Assembly (NCBI GenBank): GCA_035605975.1
Contig: DATNGG010000080.1
Location: 1 to 22,407 of the forward strand
DNA length: 22,407 nt
Direction of reading: 5' to 3'
Source: CAIKMD01 sp035605975
GTDB lineage: Bacteria; Pseudomonadota; Alphaproteobacteria; ATCC43930; CGMCC-115725
This document shows, piece by piece, positions 12,652-20,682 of the stretch (its first letter is position 1; the number at the start of each line of letters is the position of its first letter). The notes under the pieces are model-generated. The model saw nothing but the letters and a program-made list of their open reading frames with translations. It was not told the DNA's origin and ran no database searches. The position numbers and the translations under genes were made by a program.

Positions 12652-14474
12652 AAGCGATCAACGATTTCGTCGTTAAGTTCGCGAACGTCAACGGTTCGGG
12701 CTCGGCGAGCGCCAACGAGCTGTTCGCCCGCTCGATCCTCCGCATGGGCGTGCCCGTCGCCTCGCGCAACATCTTCCCCTCGAACATCCAGGGTCTGCCG
12801 ACCTGGTACGAGGTGCGCATCTCCGAGGCCGGCCATCTTGGCCGGCGCGGCGGCGTCGATCTGATGGTGGCGATGAACCCGCAGACCTGGGCGGCGGACG
12901 TCGCCGAGATCGATCCGGGCGGCTATCTCTTCTACGATTCGACCAAGCCGATGCCGCCGTCGAAATTCCGCGATGACATCAATGTCGTCGGCGTGCCGCT
13001 GACTGAAATCTGCAACCGCGAGTTCAAGGACCCGCGCCAGCGCCAGCTGTTCAAGAACATCATCTATGTCGGCGCGCTGGCGGCGCTCCTCAACATGGAT
13101 GTGGCGGCGATCGAAAAGCTGATCGGCGAGCAGTTCCAGGGCAAGGACAAGCTCATCGCGCCCAACGTCAAGGCGCTGCATATGGGCATCGACTATGCCA
13201 AGACGCATCTGGCGCCCTTGGGATTGCGCGTCAAGACGGCGAATGCGGTCGGCGACCGCATCTTCATCGACGGCAACAGCGCCGCGGCTTTGGGCGCGGT
13301 CTATGGCGGCGCCACGGTCTGCGCTTGGTATCCGATCACGCCCTCGACGGCGCTCGCTGAAGCTTTCATGCGCTATTGCCGCAAATACCGGCTCGACAAG
13401 GAAACCGGCAAGGCGAAATACGCGATCGTCCAGGGCGAGGACGAGCTCGCCTCGATCGGCATCGTCATCGGCGCCGCCTGGAACGGCGCGCGCGCCTTCA
13501 CCTGCACTTCGGGCCCGGGCGTCTCGCTGATGACCGAGTTCCTGGGCCTCGGCTATTACGCCGAGATCCCGGCGGTGGTGATGGATGTGCAGCGCGGCGG
13601 GCCGTCGACCGGCATGCCCACGCGCACGCAGCAGGCCGATCTCATCAGCGCCGCCTATGCGTCGCATGGCGACACCAAGCATCCGATGCTATTTCCCGAA
13701 GACCCGCATGCCTGCTTCGAGATGGCGGCGCTCGCTTTCGACATGGCCGACCGGCTGCAGACGCCCGTCTTCTTGATGCTCGATCTCGACATCGGCATGA
13801 ATGACTGGCTGACCAAGCCGTTCCAGTGGGACGACAAGCGCAAGCTCGATCGCGGCAAGGTGTTGAGCTACGAGGACCTCCAAGCCGGCAAGGAATTCGC
13901 GCGCTACACCGATTTCGAGGGCGACGGCATCGGCCATCGCACTTATCCCGGCACGCATCCGACGCGCGGCAGCTATTTCACCCGCGGGTCCTCGCATGAC
14001 CGCTTCGCCAAATACAGCGAAAACGGCACGGTCTATGTCGAGAACATGCAACGGCTGCTGCGCAAGTTCGAGACCGCGAAGAAGCTGATCCCGGCGCCGG
14101 TGCGGCGCGACGCCAAGGCCAAGACGAAATACGGCGTCATCTATTTCGGCTCGACCACGCCCTCGATGCACGAGGCGCTCGAAGCCTTCGACGCACAGGG
14201 CATTCACCTCAACGCGCTGCGGGTGAGGGGCTTCCCCTTCGCGCAGGAGGTGATGAACTTCGTCCTCGAGCACGAGCAGGTCTTCCTCGTCGAGCAGAAT
14301 CGTGACGCTCAGCTCCGGACGCTGCTCATCACCGAGACCAATCTCGACCCGGCGCGGATCGTGCCGGTTCTGCACTATGACGGCACGCCGATCACGGCGC
14401 GCTTCATCATCGACAAGGTCGGCGGCCTCTTGAAGGCGCGCAATGTCGCGCCGTTACGCGAAGTCGCCCGGTAA
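12636..14474 (+). CDS. korA: 2-oxoacid:acceptor oxidoreductase, fused gamma-alpha subunit
   Basis: This 612-residue subunit of a thiamine-diphosphate 2-oxoacid oxidoreductase (probably 2-oxoglutarate to succinyl-CoA) fuses the gamma domain (about 10-195, starting VNGSGSASANELFAR, with GHLGRRGGVDLMV) to the alpha domain. Alpha signatures are WYPITPSTALAEAF (231-244), QGEDELASIG (266-275), TSGPGVSLMTE (291-301) and DVQRGGPSTGMPTRTQQ (317-333), followed by the C-terminal transketolase-like domain (about 490-600). I chose the ATG at 12636, inside the end of the preceding gene and behind GGAG, because the gamma domain begins right there; upstream codons in this frame read through the previous gene. 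It is 15 bp from korB. The enzyme is oxygen-sensitive in anaerobes, but aerobic versions exist. Confidence 0.93.
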   Translation: MPKQIEAINDFVVKFANVNGSGSASANELFARSILRMGVPVASRNIFPSNIQGLPTWYEVRISEAGHLGRRGGVDLMVAMNPQTWAADVAEIDPGGYLFYDSTKPMPPSKFRDDINVVGVPLTEICNREFKDPRQRQLFKNIIYVGALAALLNMDVAAIEKLIGEQFQGKDKLIAPNVKALHMGIDYAKTHLAPLGLRVKTANAVGDRIFIDGNSAAALGAVYGGATVCAWYPITPSTALAEAFMRYCRKYRLDKETGKAKYAIVQGEDELASIGIVIGAAWNGARAFTCTSGPGVSLMTEFLGLGYYAEIPAVVMDVQRGGPSTGMPTRTQQADLISAAYASHGDTKHPMLFPEDPHACFEMAALAFDMADRLQTPVFLMLDLDIGMNDWLTKPFQWDDKRKLDRGKVLSYEDLQAGKEFARYTDFEGDGIGHRTYPGTHPTRGSYFTRGSSHDRFAKYSENGTVYVENMQRLLRKFETAKKLIPAPVRRDAKAKTKYGVIYFGSTTPSMHEALEAFDAQGIHLNALRVRGFPFAQEVMNFVLEHEQVFLVEQNRDAQLRTLLITETNLDPARIVPVLHYDGTPITARFIIDKVGGLLKARNVAPLREVAR

Positions 14475-14489
14475 AGGACAGTCCGAACC

Positions 14490-15545
14490 ATGACCTACAT
14501 TCCGAAGCCCAAGCTCCACCATCCGCAGCTTCCGGCCAACAAGCTCGGCTTCACCCATCGCGACTACGAAGGCTCGGTCTCGACGCTCTGCGCCGGCTGC
14601 GGCCATGATTCGATCAGCGCCGCGATCATCCAGGCCTGCTTCGAGCTCGATCTGCCGCCGCACCGCATCGCGAAAATGTCGGGCATCGGCTGCTCCTCGA
14701 AGACGCCTGATTATTTCCTTGGCAACTCGCACGGCTTCAATTCCGTGCATGGCCGCATGCCCTCGGTGCTGACCGGCGCCAACCTCGCCAACAAGGACCT
14801 GATCTATCTCGGCGTCTCGGGCGACGGCGACAGCGCGTCGATCGGCTTCGGCCAATTCGCGCACAGCATCCGCCGCGGCGTGAACATGCTCTATATCGTC
14901 GAGAACAACGGCGTCTACGGCCTGACCAAAGGCCAGTTCTCGGCGACCTCGGACCGCGGCTCGAAGAGCAAATACGGCGCCACCAACAATGACAGCGCGA
15001 TCGACATGATCGCGATGGCGCTGCAGCTGGGCGCGACCTTCGTCGCGCGCGGCTTCTCGGGCGACAAGGCGCAGCTCGTGCCGCTGATCAAAGCGGCGAT
15101 CAATCATCACGGCGCGGCGTTCATCGATTGCATCAGCCCCTGCGTCGCCTTCAACAATCATGTCGGCTCGACCAAGAGCTTCGACTATGTCCGCGAGCAC
15201 AATGAGACGGTCAATCATCTCGACGTGATGGTCGAACACGAGCCGATCGTCGCCGATTATGCGCCGGGGACGGTCGAGCTGGTGACGCAACATGACGGCT
15301 CGGTGCTGCGCTTGCGGAAGCTCGCGCCGCATTACGACCCGAGCGACCGCATCGCCGCCATGACCTATTTGCAGGAGCGCGCGGCAGCCGGCGAGATCGT
15401 CACCGGCCTGCTCTATGTCGATCCGCAGGGCCAGGATTTGCACGATTATCTCAATACGGTCGCCCGGCCGTTGAACGAGCTCGACACCGCCGATCTCGTG
15501 CCGGGCTCGGCCGCGCTCGACAAGCTCAACGACAGCTTGCGGTAA
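14490..15545 (+). CDS. korB: 2-oxoacid:acceptor oxidoreductase, beta (TPP-binding) subunit
   Basis: This 351-residue beta subunit carries the thiamine diphosphate site: GDGDSASIGFG (111-121) followed by ENNGVYGLTKGQ (138-149), the classic GDG...NN motif. The catalytic [4Fe-4S] cluster ligands are Cys34 and Cys37 (CAGCGH), Cys68 (GIGCSS) and a late cysteine in the ISPCVAFN segment (about 200-210). All are present, so the cluster that carries electrons from the TPP adduct can form. AAGGA lies upstream of the ATG. No separate delta ferredoxin subunit is encoded; its role is taken by the ferredoxin domains of the flavoprotein at 10864-12651. It is the last gene of the operon, followed by a strong hairpin. 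Confidence 0.93.
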   Translation: MTYIPKPKLHHPQLPANKLGFTHRDYEGSVSTLCAGCGHDSISAAIIQACFELDLPPHRIAKMSGIGCSSKTPDYFLGNSHGFNSVHGRMPSVLTGANLANKDLIYLGVSGDGDSASIGFGQFAHSIRRGVNMLYIVENNGVYGLTKGQFSATSDRGSKSKYGATNNDSAIDMIAMALQLGATFVARGFSGDKAQLVPLIKAAINHHGAAFIDCISPCVAFNNHVGSTKSFDYVREHNETVNHLDVMVEHEPIVADYAPGTVELVTQHDGSVLRLRKLAPHYDPSDRIAAMTYLQERAAAGEIVTGLLYVDPQGQDLHDYLNTVARPLNELDTADLVPGSAALDKLNDSLR

Positions 15546-15561
15546 GCCGGCGCAAAGAAAA

Positions 15562-15590
15562 GGGCCGCGGCAAGCCGCGGCCCAAGTTTA
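15562..15590 (+). terminator. Terminator of the kor operon
   Basis: GGGCCGCGGC (15562-15571) and GCCGCGGCCC (15574-15583) are perfect inverted arms with two bases between, 16 bp after the korB stop, followed by a short AAGTTTA. The stem is very stable; the T tract is weak. Confidence 0.6.
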
Positions 15591-15716
15591 GGGAGGAACG
15601 CCCTGTGCAGGGCGCACCCCTATAACGTAAGTCGCGAGCGGGCTATTCCTAGGGCGGGGCCTTGCGGAATTTGCGCCGCTGCCGCGACATTTTCGCGCGG
15701 GGATACGGGGCCCGGA

Positions 15717-16220
15717 TCAGCCGCCATAGAAGACGTTGTCACCCAGATCCTTCATCTCGAGGATGGCGGCGTCGGGGCGGCCGGCCGGCGGCTTGGCGAG
15801 ATGCGCCTCGGTCACTTCGCCGACGACGATGTGATGATCGCCTTGCTCGACGATACTCGTCACTTTGCACTCGACCGCGGCGGCCGCGGCCTCGAGGATT
15901 GGCGCGCCATTCGCCCCTTTGCGGAAGGCTTGGCCGCTGATCTTGCCGTCGGCGAGCTGCGCCGGCTTGAAGAAGGTGAAAGCCAAGCCCTTCTGGTCCT
16001 TGCCCAGCATGTTGAGCGCGAAGGTCTTGGTGTTCTTGACGAGCGCATAGGCGCCGCTGTCCGTCTTGACGCCGACCGCCACCAGCGGCGGCGCGAAGGC
16101 GGTTTGCGTCACCCAGTTGACGGTGGCCGCGGCGATGCCGCCTTTGCCGTCATCGGCGGTCATGATGTAGATCCCGTAGGGGATCATGCGAAGCGCGGTC
16201 TTCTTGGCGTCGGCGTTCAT
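15717..16220 (-). CDS. Flavin reductase family protein
   Basis: This 167-residue FMN-binding protein of the flavin reductase-like split-barrel family supplies reduced flavin to a monooxygenase or works as a small diflavin partner. MIPYGIYIMTA (12-22), VNWVTQTAFAPPLVAVGV (34-51), FALNML (67-72) and GDHHIVVGEV (127-136) are the family motifs. The ATG at 16220 is preceded by GAGGAGG at five bases spacing; an earlier in-frame start at 16262 is not supported. It lies 70 bp behind the NDH-2 gene on the same strand, so cotranscription is possible, and it faces the kor operon. No obvious monooxygenase partner is in the window. Confidence 0.85.
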   Translation of the reverse strand: MNADAKKTALRMIPYGIYIMTADDGKGGIAAATVNWVTQTAFAPPLVAVGVKTDSGAYALVKNTKTFALNMLGKDQKGLAFTFFKPAQLADGKISGQAFRKGANGAPILEAAAAAVECKVTSIVEQGDHHIVVGEVTEAHLAKPPAGRPDAAILEMKDLGDNVFYGG

Positions 16221-16290
16221 TTTTTCCTCCTCGTGAAACGGCAGCCGGCGTTTATTTAGCACGGCGCCGCGCGCTTGCCACGCCTGCCAA

Positions 16291-17619
16291 TCACCGATCC
16301 CGATCCACCGTGCCCGCGGTGATGAGCCGCGCCCCGCGCTGGAAGGTCACGTAAGACCACAGCCAGTTGATCGCGACGAGGATGCGGCTGCGAAAGCCGA
16401 TAAGGAAATAGATATGCGCGACGCTCCAGACGAGCCAACCGAGCCGTCCCTTGAGCCTCACGCGGCCGAAATCGGCAATGGCATGGCCGCGGCCGATGGT
16501 GGCGAGGTTGCCGAGATCGCGATAGCGGAAGGCGCGCGGCGCCGGCCTGCCTGAGGCGCGCGCAGCGATCGCTTTCGCGACGTATTTGCCTTCCTGCTTG
16601 GCGACGGAGGCGATGCCGGGCAGGGGCCTGCCTTTGGAATCGCGCACCAGCGCCGTGTCGCCGATGACGAAAATCTCGGGATGTCCGGGCAGTGTCAGGT
16701 CGCGCTCGACCAGGATGCGCCCCGCCTTGTCGTGGGCGGCGGCAAGCCATTGCGAGGCCGGCGATGCCTCGACGCCCGCCGCCCAGATGATCGTGCGGCA
16801 GGCAATGCGCTCCGCGCCGAGTGCCACGCCGTCCGCGTCGCATTGGGTGACGGCGTGGCCCAACCGAACCTCGACGCCGAGCTTCTCGAGCGATGCTTTC
16901 GCCACCGCCGAGAGGCTTTCGGGAAAACTGGGGAGGAGGCGAGGGCCCGCCTCGATCAGGATGATGCGCGACATGGTGGTGTCGATGGCGCGGAAATCCT
17001 TGGCGAGCGCGACTTTCGACAATTCGGCGATCGCCCCGGCCATCTCGACGCCGGTCGCGCCGCCGCCGACGATCGCAAAGGTCATCAGCTTTCGGCGCTC
17101 GCTTTCGTCGGGCTCGTCCTCGGCGCGCTCGAAGGCGGTGAGAATCTTGCGCCGCACGCGGGTCGCATCGTCGATGTTTTTGAGTCCGGGCGCCAGCGCG
17201 GCCCATTCCTCATGGCCGAAATAGGCGTGGCGCGCGCCGGTGGCGATCACGAGCTGGTCGTAGGGCACTTCGCGGCCGTGGAGGAGAACCGCGCGGCGTG
17301 CCGTATCGATGGCGGTGACGCGGCCGAGCAGCACGCGCGTGTTCTTTTGCCGCGCCAGGATGCTGCGGATCGGCTCGGCGATATCGGCAGGGGAGAGGCC
17401 GGCCGTCGCGACCTGGTAGAGGAGCGGCTGAAAGAGGTGGTAATTGCGCTCGTCGATCACCGTGAGCCGCACCGAGGCTGACGCCAGGCCGGTCGCTGCC
17501 CACAAGCCGCCGAAGCCCGCGCCGATGATGACGATGTGCGGCGGGGCTGCTGCCGCCGCGTCCCCCGCGGCCTGTTGCGGGCTCGGGTCCGGGAGCGTCT
17601 GCGTGCTCATGTGATCCAT
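16291..17619 (-). CDS. ndh: Type II NADH dehydrogenase (NDH-2)
   Basis: This 442-residue flavoprotein moves electrons from NADH to quinone at the inner face of the membrane without proton pumping. GAGFGG (33-38) binds FAD, GGGATG (185-190) NADH, and VIGDTA (318-323) completes the FAD site. The FQPLLYQVATAGLSP segment (63-77) is diagnostic for NDH-2. The C-terminal stretch WLVWSVAHIYFLIGFRSR followed by INWLWSYVTF forms the membrane-anchoring part typical of alphaproteobacterial members. The N-terminus has a Pro/Ala-rich leader of about 25 residues with no export signal. GGAG lies eight bases before ATG 17619; ATG 17610 is an alternative. Divergent from the LysR gene at 17754, with the flavin reductase downstream. 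Confidence 0.92.
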   Translation of the reverse strand: MDHMSTQTLPDPSPQQAAGDAAAAAPPHIVIIGAGFGGLWAATGLASASVRLTVIDERNYHLFQPLLYQVATAGLSPADIAEPIRSILARQKNTRVLLGRVTAIDTARRAVLLHGREVPYDQLVIATGARHAYFGHEEWAALAPGLKNIDDATRVRRKILTAFERAEDEPDESERRKLMTFAIVGGGATGVEMAGAIAELSKVALAKDFRAIDTTMSRIILIEAGPRLLPSFPESLSAVAKASLEKLGVEVRLGHAVTQCDADGVALGAERIACRTIIWAAGVEASPASQWLAAAHDKAGRILVERDLTLPGHPEIFVIGDTALVRDSKGRPLPGIASVAKQEGKYVAKAIAARASGRPAPRAFRYRDLGNLATIGRGHAIADFGRVRLKGRLGWLVWSVAHIYFLIGFRSRILVAINWLWSYVTFQRGARLITAGTVDRDR

Positions 17620-17753
17620 GTTTGGTCTCCGGCGGGTCTTGCAAGCATGAGGCGCTCGATTCGTGGATGACCACGCCGTCGCGCGGTTGCCACGGGGGCC
17701 GGGCGCGTGAGAGGATGCGCCGCGCGCCCTCGGAAAAGCGCCCGCACGCTGCG

Positions 17754-18713
17754 ATGGAATTCAACCAAGTTCGATATTTCCTGACTCTCGCCAACACGCT
17801 CAATTTCACGCGTGCGGCGGAATCCTGCAATGTGACGCAGCCCGCCCTGACGCGCGCTATTCAAAAGCTCGAGGACGAGCTCGGCGGCCTATTGTTTTAC
17901 CGCGAGCGCAACCTGACGCAGTTGACAGAGCTCGGTCAGCTGATGCGGCCGTTCCTGGAGCAGACCAGCGCCGCGGCGCAAGCCGCACGAGAGCAGGCGC
18001 TCGCTTTCAAGCGGCGCGACAACGCTCCCTTGCGGCTGGGGCTCGATCATTCGATCGCGGCCGTGGTCCTGCGGCCAGTCCTGGGCGAACTCGCGGCGCG
18101 GATCAAGGGATTTGCGTTGTCGATGCAGGAAGCGTCGAGCCCCGAGATTTATGGTTCCCTTCTTGAGGGTGCACTCGATGCAGGACTCGCCGTTGCCGAG
18201 GCTCTCGTCCCGGAGCGGCTCAATCGCTGGAAGCTTTACGACGAAAGGATCGTCGTTTTGTGCCCGCCGATGCACGGTTTTGCCGGGCTCGACGCAGTTC
18301 CCATCGCGCGGCTTGCGCAGGAACGGATCCTTCGACGCGACATCCCCGATTGGGCGATTGCCCATACGATCGAACCGCTCGCGGCGGCGTTGGGGATTCA
18401 GTTGCAGATCCAGCATTCGGGCTCGCAGGAAGACCATCTGCACGAGATGGTCAAGGCGGGGCTCGGTATTGCTTTCGCCGGGGAATTTCAGCCGGTTCCA
18501 GCGGGACTGGTGGCGCGCCCGTTCGCGGAGCCGGAAGCGAGCCGCGGGGTGATGCTGGTTGCGGCCGCCGGGCGCCAGCATGGGCCCGGCGTTGCCGGAT
18601 TCCTGAAGCTGATGCGCGCACGCGAGTGGAGCGCCGAGGCGACGGCTCGCCACGGGCATGAAAACGATAACCCCGATCGATTGGCGGTGCGGGTAACTTC
18701 TGCGCCAAACTGA
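17754..18713 (+). CDS. LysR-family transcriptional regulator
   Basis: This 319-residue regulator has an N-terminal HTH (about 1-60: VRYFLTLANTLNFTRAAES, then VTQPALTRAIQKLEDELGG) and a ligand domain from about 92. I chose ATG 17754 because MEFNQVRYFL is the normal LysR beginning; the open frame upstream is not typical. The region resembles OxyR in the HTH, but the ligand domain shows one clear cysteine (Cys170), not the redox pair of OxyR, so thiol sensing in that way is unlikely. It is divergent from ndh (134 bp between) and 35 bp before the peroxiredoxin-like gene in the same direction; either could be its target. The C-terminal 20 residues after TARHGHEND are low-complexity. Confidence 0.87.
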   Translation: MEFNQVRYFLTLANTLNFTRAAESCNVTQPALTRAIQKLEDELGGLLFYRERNLTQLTELGQLMRPFLEQTSAAAQAAREQALAFKRRDNAPLRLGLDHSIAAVVLRPVLGELAARIKGFALSMQEASSPEIYGSLLEGALDAGLAVAEALVPERLNRWKLYDERIVVLCPPMHGFAGLDAVPIARLAQERILRRDIPDWAIAHTIEPLAAALGIQLQIQHSGSQEDHLHEMVKAGLGIAFAGEFQPVPAGLVARPFAEPEASRGVMLVAAAGRQHGPGVAGFLKLMRAREWSAEATARHGHENDNPDRLAVRVTSAPN

Positions 18714-18748
18714 CGAACGGACAAAGGACAGCGAGCAGCGAGCGAGAG

Positions 18749-19384
18749 ATGGCGCTGAAGGACGAGCTGGAAAAGCAGCAGGGCAGGTGGCCGGCGGCCG
18801 CTCACGCCGCTTATGAGGAGCTTGTCCGCCGCCTCGGCGCGGCGGAGACGGCGGAGCGCGCCTTAAAACTCGGCGACAAAATTCCCGATTTCGCGTTGCC
18901 CAATGCCGAGGGAAAGCTCGTCGCCTCGGACGAGCTTCTGGCGCGCGGGCCGCTTGTCATCAATTTCTTCCGCGGCGATTGGTGTCCCTTCTGCCGGCTG
19001 ATGCTGCAGGCGCTCGACCGCGCATTGCCGGCGATCACGGCGGCCGGCGGCCAGCTCGTCGCGCTCTCGCCCGATACGGGCGGGCGGCTCGCCCGCGCGA
19101 AAAAGCGGCTCAAGCTTTCGATCGATCTCCTCGCGGATGTCGACAACGGCGTCGCGCTCGCTTTCGGTGTGGCATTCCGCGCGCCCGAACCCTACCGCAA
19201 GCTCATCGCCTCTTTCGGCACCAACCTCGCCGAGCGCCACGGCAACGACGCCTGGATCATTCCCATCCCGGCGACATATGTCGTCGATCGAGAGGGCATC
19301 GTCCGCTATGCCTTTGTCGAGCCGGAATTTGTCCGCCGCGCCGAACCTGACGACATCGTCGCGGTGCTGAAGCAGCTTTCTTAG
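18749..19384 (+). CDS. Peroxiredoxin-like protein (AhpC/TSA, PRX_like2 type)
   Basis: This 211-residue thioredoxin-fold protein probably reduces peroxides. An N-terminal helical stretch (1-40) precedes the fold: GDKIPDFALPNAEGK (42-56), then FFRGDWCPFCRLMLQAL (73-89) with Cys79 and Cys82. The CPFC spacing is thioredoxin-like, unlike the P-x3-T-x2-C of typical peroxiredoxins, and is characteristic of the AhpC/TSA-like branch. IPATYVVDREGIVRYAFVEPEF (about 172-194, described in part) is the conserved cis-proline region. The protein is cytoplasmic. The LysR gene lies 35 bp upstream in the same direction, and it converges on the ECF sigma gene with a 16-bp gap, so a stress-response neighbourhood is plausible. 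Confidence 0.85.
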   Translation: MALKDELEKQQGRWPAAAHAAYEELVRRLGAAETAERALKLGDKIPDFALPNAEGKLVASDELLARGPLVINFFRGDWCPFCRLMLQALDRALPAITAAGGQLVALSPDTGGRLARAKKRLKLSIDLLADVDNGVALAFGVAFRAPEPYRKLIASFGTNLAERHGNDAWIIPIPATYVVDREGIVRYAFVEPEFVRRAEPDDIVAVLKQLS

Positions 19385-19400
19385 GGAACGCGCCGACGGC

Positions 19401-20039
19401 TCAATCCGCCCGCAGCTGCTGCCGCAGCGAGCGCAAGGCGCGATGAACGTTCACTTTGAGCGCCGCGATGGAACGGCCGGTTGTTTGAGCGGCTTCGGCG
19501 AGCGAGAGCTCGCGCAAGCGCAAAAGCTCGATGGCTTCGCGCTGCTGGCGCGGCAGGAGTGCGACCGCACGGCCGAGCGCGTCAGCGGCGGCATGGGCTG
19601 CGTCGATCCCGCTCGAGCTCGGATCGGCGATATCGGCATAGCCCGAGCCAAACTCGGGTTCGGAAAGCTCGAAACGCGCGGAACGATAGCGACGGCGCAG
19701 CGCATCGATCGAACGGCGCCGTGCGATCGCGGCGAGCCAGGGACGAAAGGGCCGTGCCGGATCGTAGGTGTGGCGCATGCGGTGAACCGTCAGGAGCACC
19801 TCCTGAACCACGTCTTCCATCCGGTCGGGCCGATGCTGGGCGGCAACGATGGCGCGGATATAAGGCTGGATGGCCCGCAACAGCCGGTCGTAGGCGGCGC
19901 GATCGCCTGCTTGCGCCCTGGCCATCAGCTGCGACCAGCACCCATCCTCCGCGTCGGCTTCGCTGCACGGCGCGTGGCGGCACAGCACGAAGGTGCTCCC
20001 GCCCGAAGGCATTTCGATGGTGTCCGCCGCGGTGTTCAT
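19401..20039 (-). CDS. ECF-type sigma factor (SigF-like)
   Basis: This 212-residue sigma-70 factor of the extracytoplasmic-function class has region 2 at about 37-107 (AQAGDRAAYDRLLRA, DRMEDVVQEVLLTVHR, FRPWLAAIARRRSID) and region 4 at about 152-208 (LPRQQREAIELLRLRELSLAEAA, described in part). The core starts near Trp35 in relatives such as Caulobacter SigF. Here an extra 34-residue N-terminus carries LCRHAPC (Cys20, His22, Cys25) and Cys34, which might sense metal or redox. The start ATG 20039 has GGGGAG close in front; ATG 19925 would drop the extension. SigF-like factors are normally held by a membrane anti-sigma encoded next door; none is present here. The divergent exported-protein gene is the likely target. 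Confidence 0.87.
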   Translation of the reverse strand: MNTAADTIEMPSGGSTFVLCRHAPCSEADAEDGCWSQLMARAQAGDRAAYDRLLRAIQPYIRAIVAAQHRPDRMEDVVQEVLLTVHRMRHTYDPARPFRPWLAAIARRRSIDALRRRYRSARFELSEPEFGSGYADIADPSSSGIDAAHAAADALGRAVALLPRQQREAIELLRLRELSLAEAAQTTGRSIAALKVNVHRALRSLRQQLRAD

Positions 20040-20170
20040 CGCTCCCCGGTCCCGCTTCTTCGATGCGGATCGATTGTGCGGCCGGAAGAGCGCTCTTGGA
20101 CAATGCCAAGTCGTTATGGTTTCGATGACCCGCACCTATCCGCGCGAGCGGCAAATCTTTCCACCGGACT

Positions 20171-20195
20171 GTAACCGTTTTCTCCCGGCAGCGAA
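20171..20195 (+). promoter_or_regulatory. ECF sigma-dependent promoter candidate
   Basis: GTAACC (20171-20176) and CGAA (20192-20195) are separated by 15 bases, close to the GTAACC-N16-CGAA element I recall for Caulobacter SigF. The element lies about 70 bp before the exported-protein gene, divergent from the sigma gene. Confidence 0.5.
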
Positions 20196-20263
20196 GTTCC
20201 AGGCACGGGCGATCGTGTTCCGATCGATCCGGACACCAACCCGAGACCAGGAGGAGAGATCCC

Positions 20264-20626
20264 ATGAAAGTCCGTGCCACGAAGACCGCGCTTGCCGTTG
20301 CTTCGGTTCTCAGCGTCATGGCGGCGCTGCCTTTGACTGCCCGTGCCGAGGGGCCGCTTCCCGGCCAGGACGGCGCCGATACATCGCTCGGCCAAGCCCT
20401 AAGGGCTGATCCCTATGTGCTGATGGTGATCTCGCAGCGCGGCGTGATGACCGAGCGTGAGGTCATGCCCAATGTTGCGGCCGAGCTGATGAAGCATGCG
20501 AAGCCGCTCACCGGCGCGATGGTGCTGGTGCATGGCGGCAAGGCCTATATCGTCGAAGACATGACGATGAAGAACGGCCAGATGCTCAGCGACACCTTCA
20601 CCGTGCCGCTGGCGCAGACCTTCTGA
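20264..20626 (+). CDS. Small methionine-rich exported protein, hypothetical
   Basis: This 120-residue protein has a Sec signal peptide: basic start (MKVRATK), hydrophobic core to about residue 24, and a TARA|EG cleavage site after residue 28. The mature form of about 92 residues contains eight methionines (LMVISQRGVMTEREVM, DMTMKNGQM) and two histidines. No family is recognised. The start has AGGAGGAGAG just upstream. Its position divergent from a SigF-like ECF factor and the promoter-like element in front make it a probable member of that regulon; in Caulobacter SigF responds to metal stress, and Met-rich periplasmic proteins often meet copper or oxidants, so a metal or methionine-oxidation role is a reasonable guess. 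A perfect hairpin follows. Confidence 0.75.
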   Translation: MKVRATKTALAVASVLSVMAALPLTARAEGPLPGQDGADTSLGQALRADPYVLMVISQRGVMTEREVMPNVAAELMKHAKPLTGAMVLVHGGKAYIVEDMTMKNGQMLSDTFTVPLAQTF

Positions 20627-20638
20627 TTTCGGAGGAGA

Positions 20639-20667
20639 CGCAAGGCGGTCCCAGGGACCGCCTTGCG
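20639..20667. terminator. Long perfect hairpin between convergent genes
   Basis: Arms of 14 bases (CGCAAGGCGGTCCC, 20639-20652, and its complement at 20654-20667) flank a single central A. The element sits 12 bp after the exported-protein stop and 15 bp before the end of the convergent minus-strand gene, as expected of a two-way terminator. No T run follows on either strand. Confidence 0.6.
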
Positions 20668-20682
20668 CTCGGAGGCTTGCGG

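Noticed and set aside
15599..15614. Hairpin CGCCCT-GTGC-AGGGCG after the kor terminator
   Set aside because: Six-base stem with no T tract and no gene to regulate; the hairpin at 15562 already explains termination.
17661..17675. Dyad CGTGG-ATGA-CCACG between ndh and the LysR gene as a LysR site
   Set aside because: Short, GC-rich arms are common by chance here and its symmetry does not centre on a T-N11-A pattern.
17754..18713. OxyR identity for the second LysR gene
   Set aside because: The ligand domain shows only one obvious cysteine, and OxyR needs a reactive pair.
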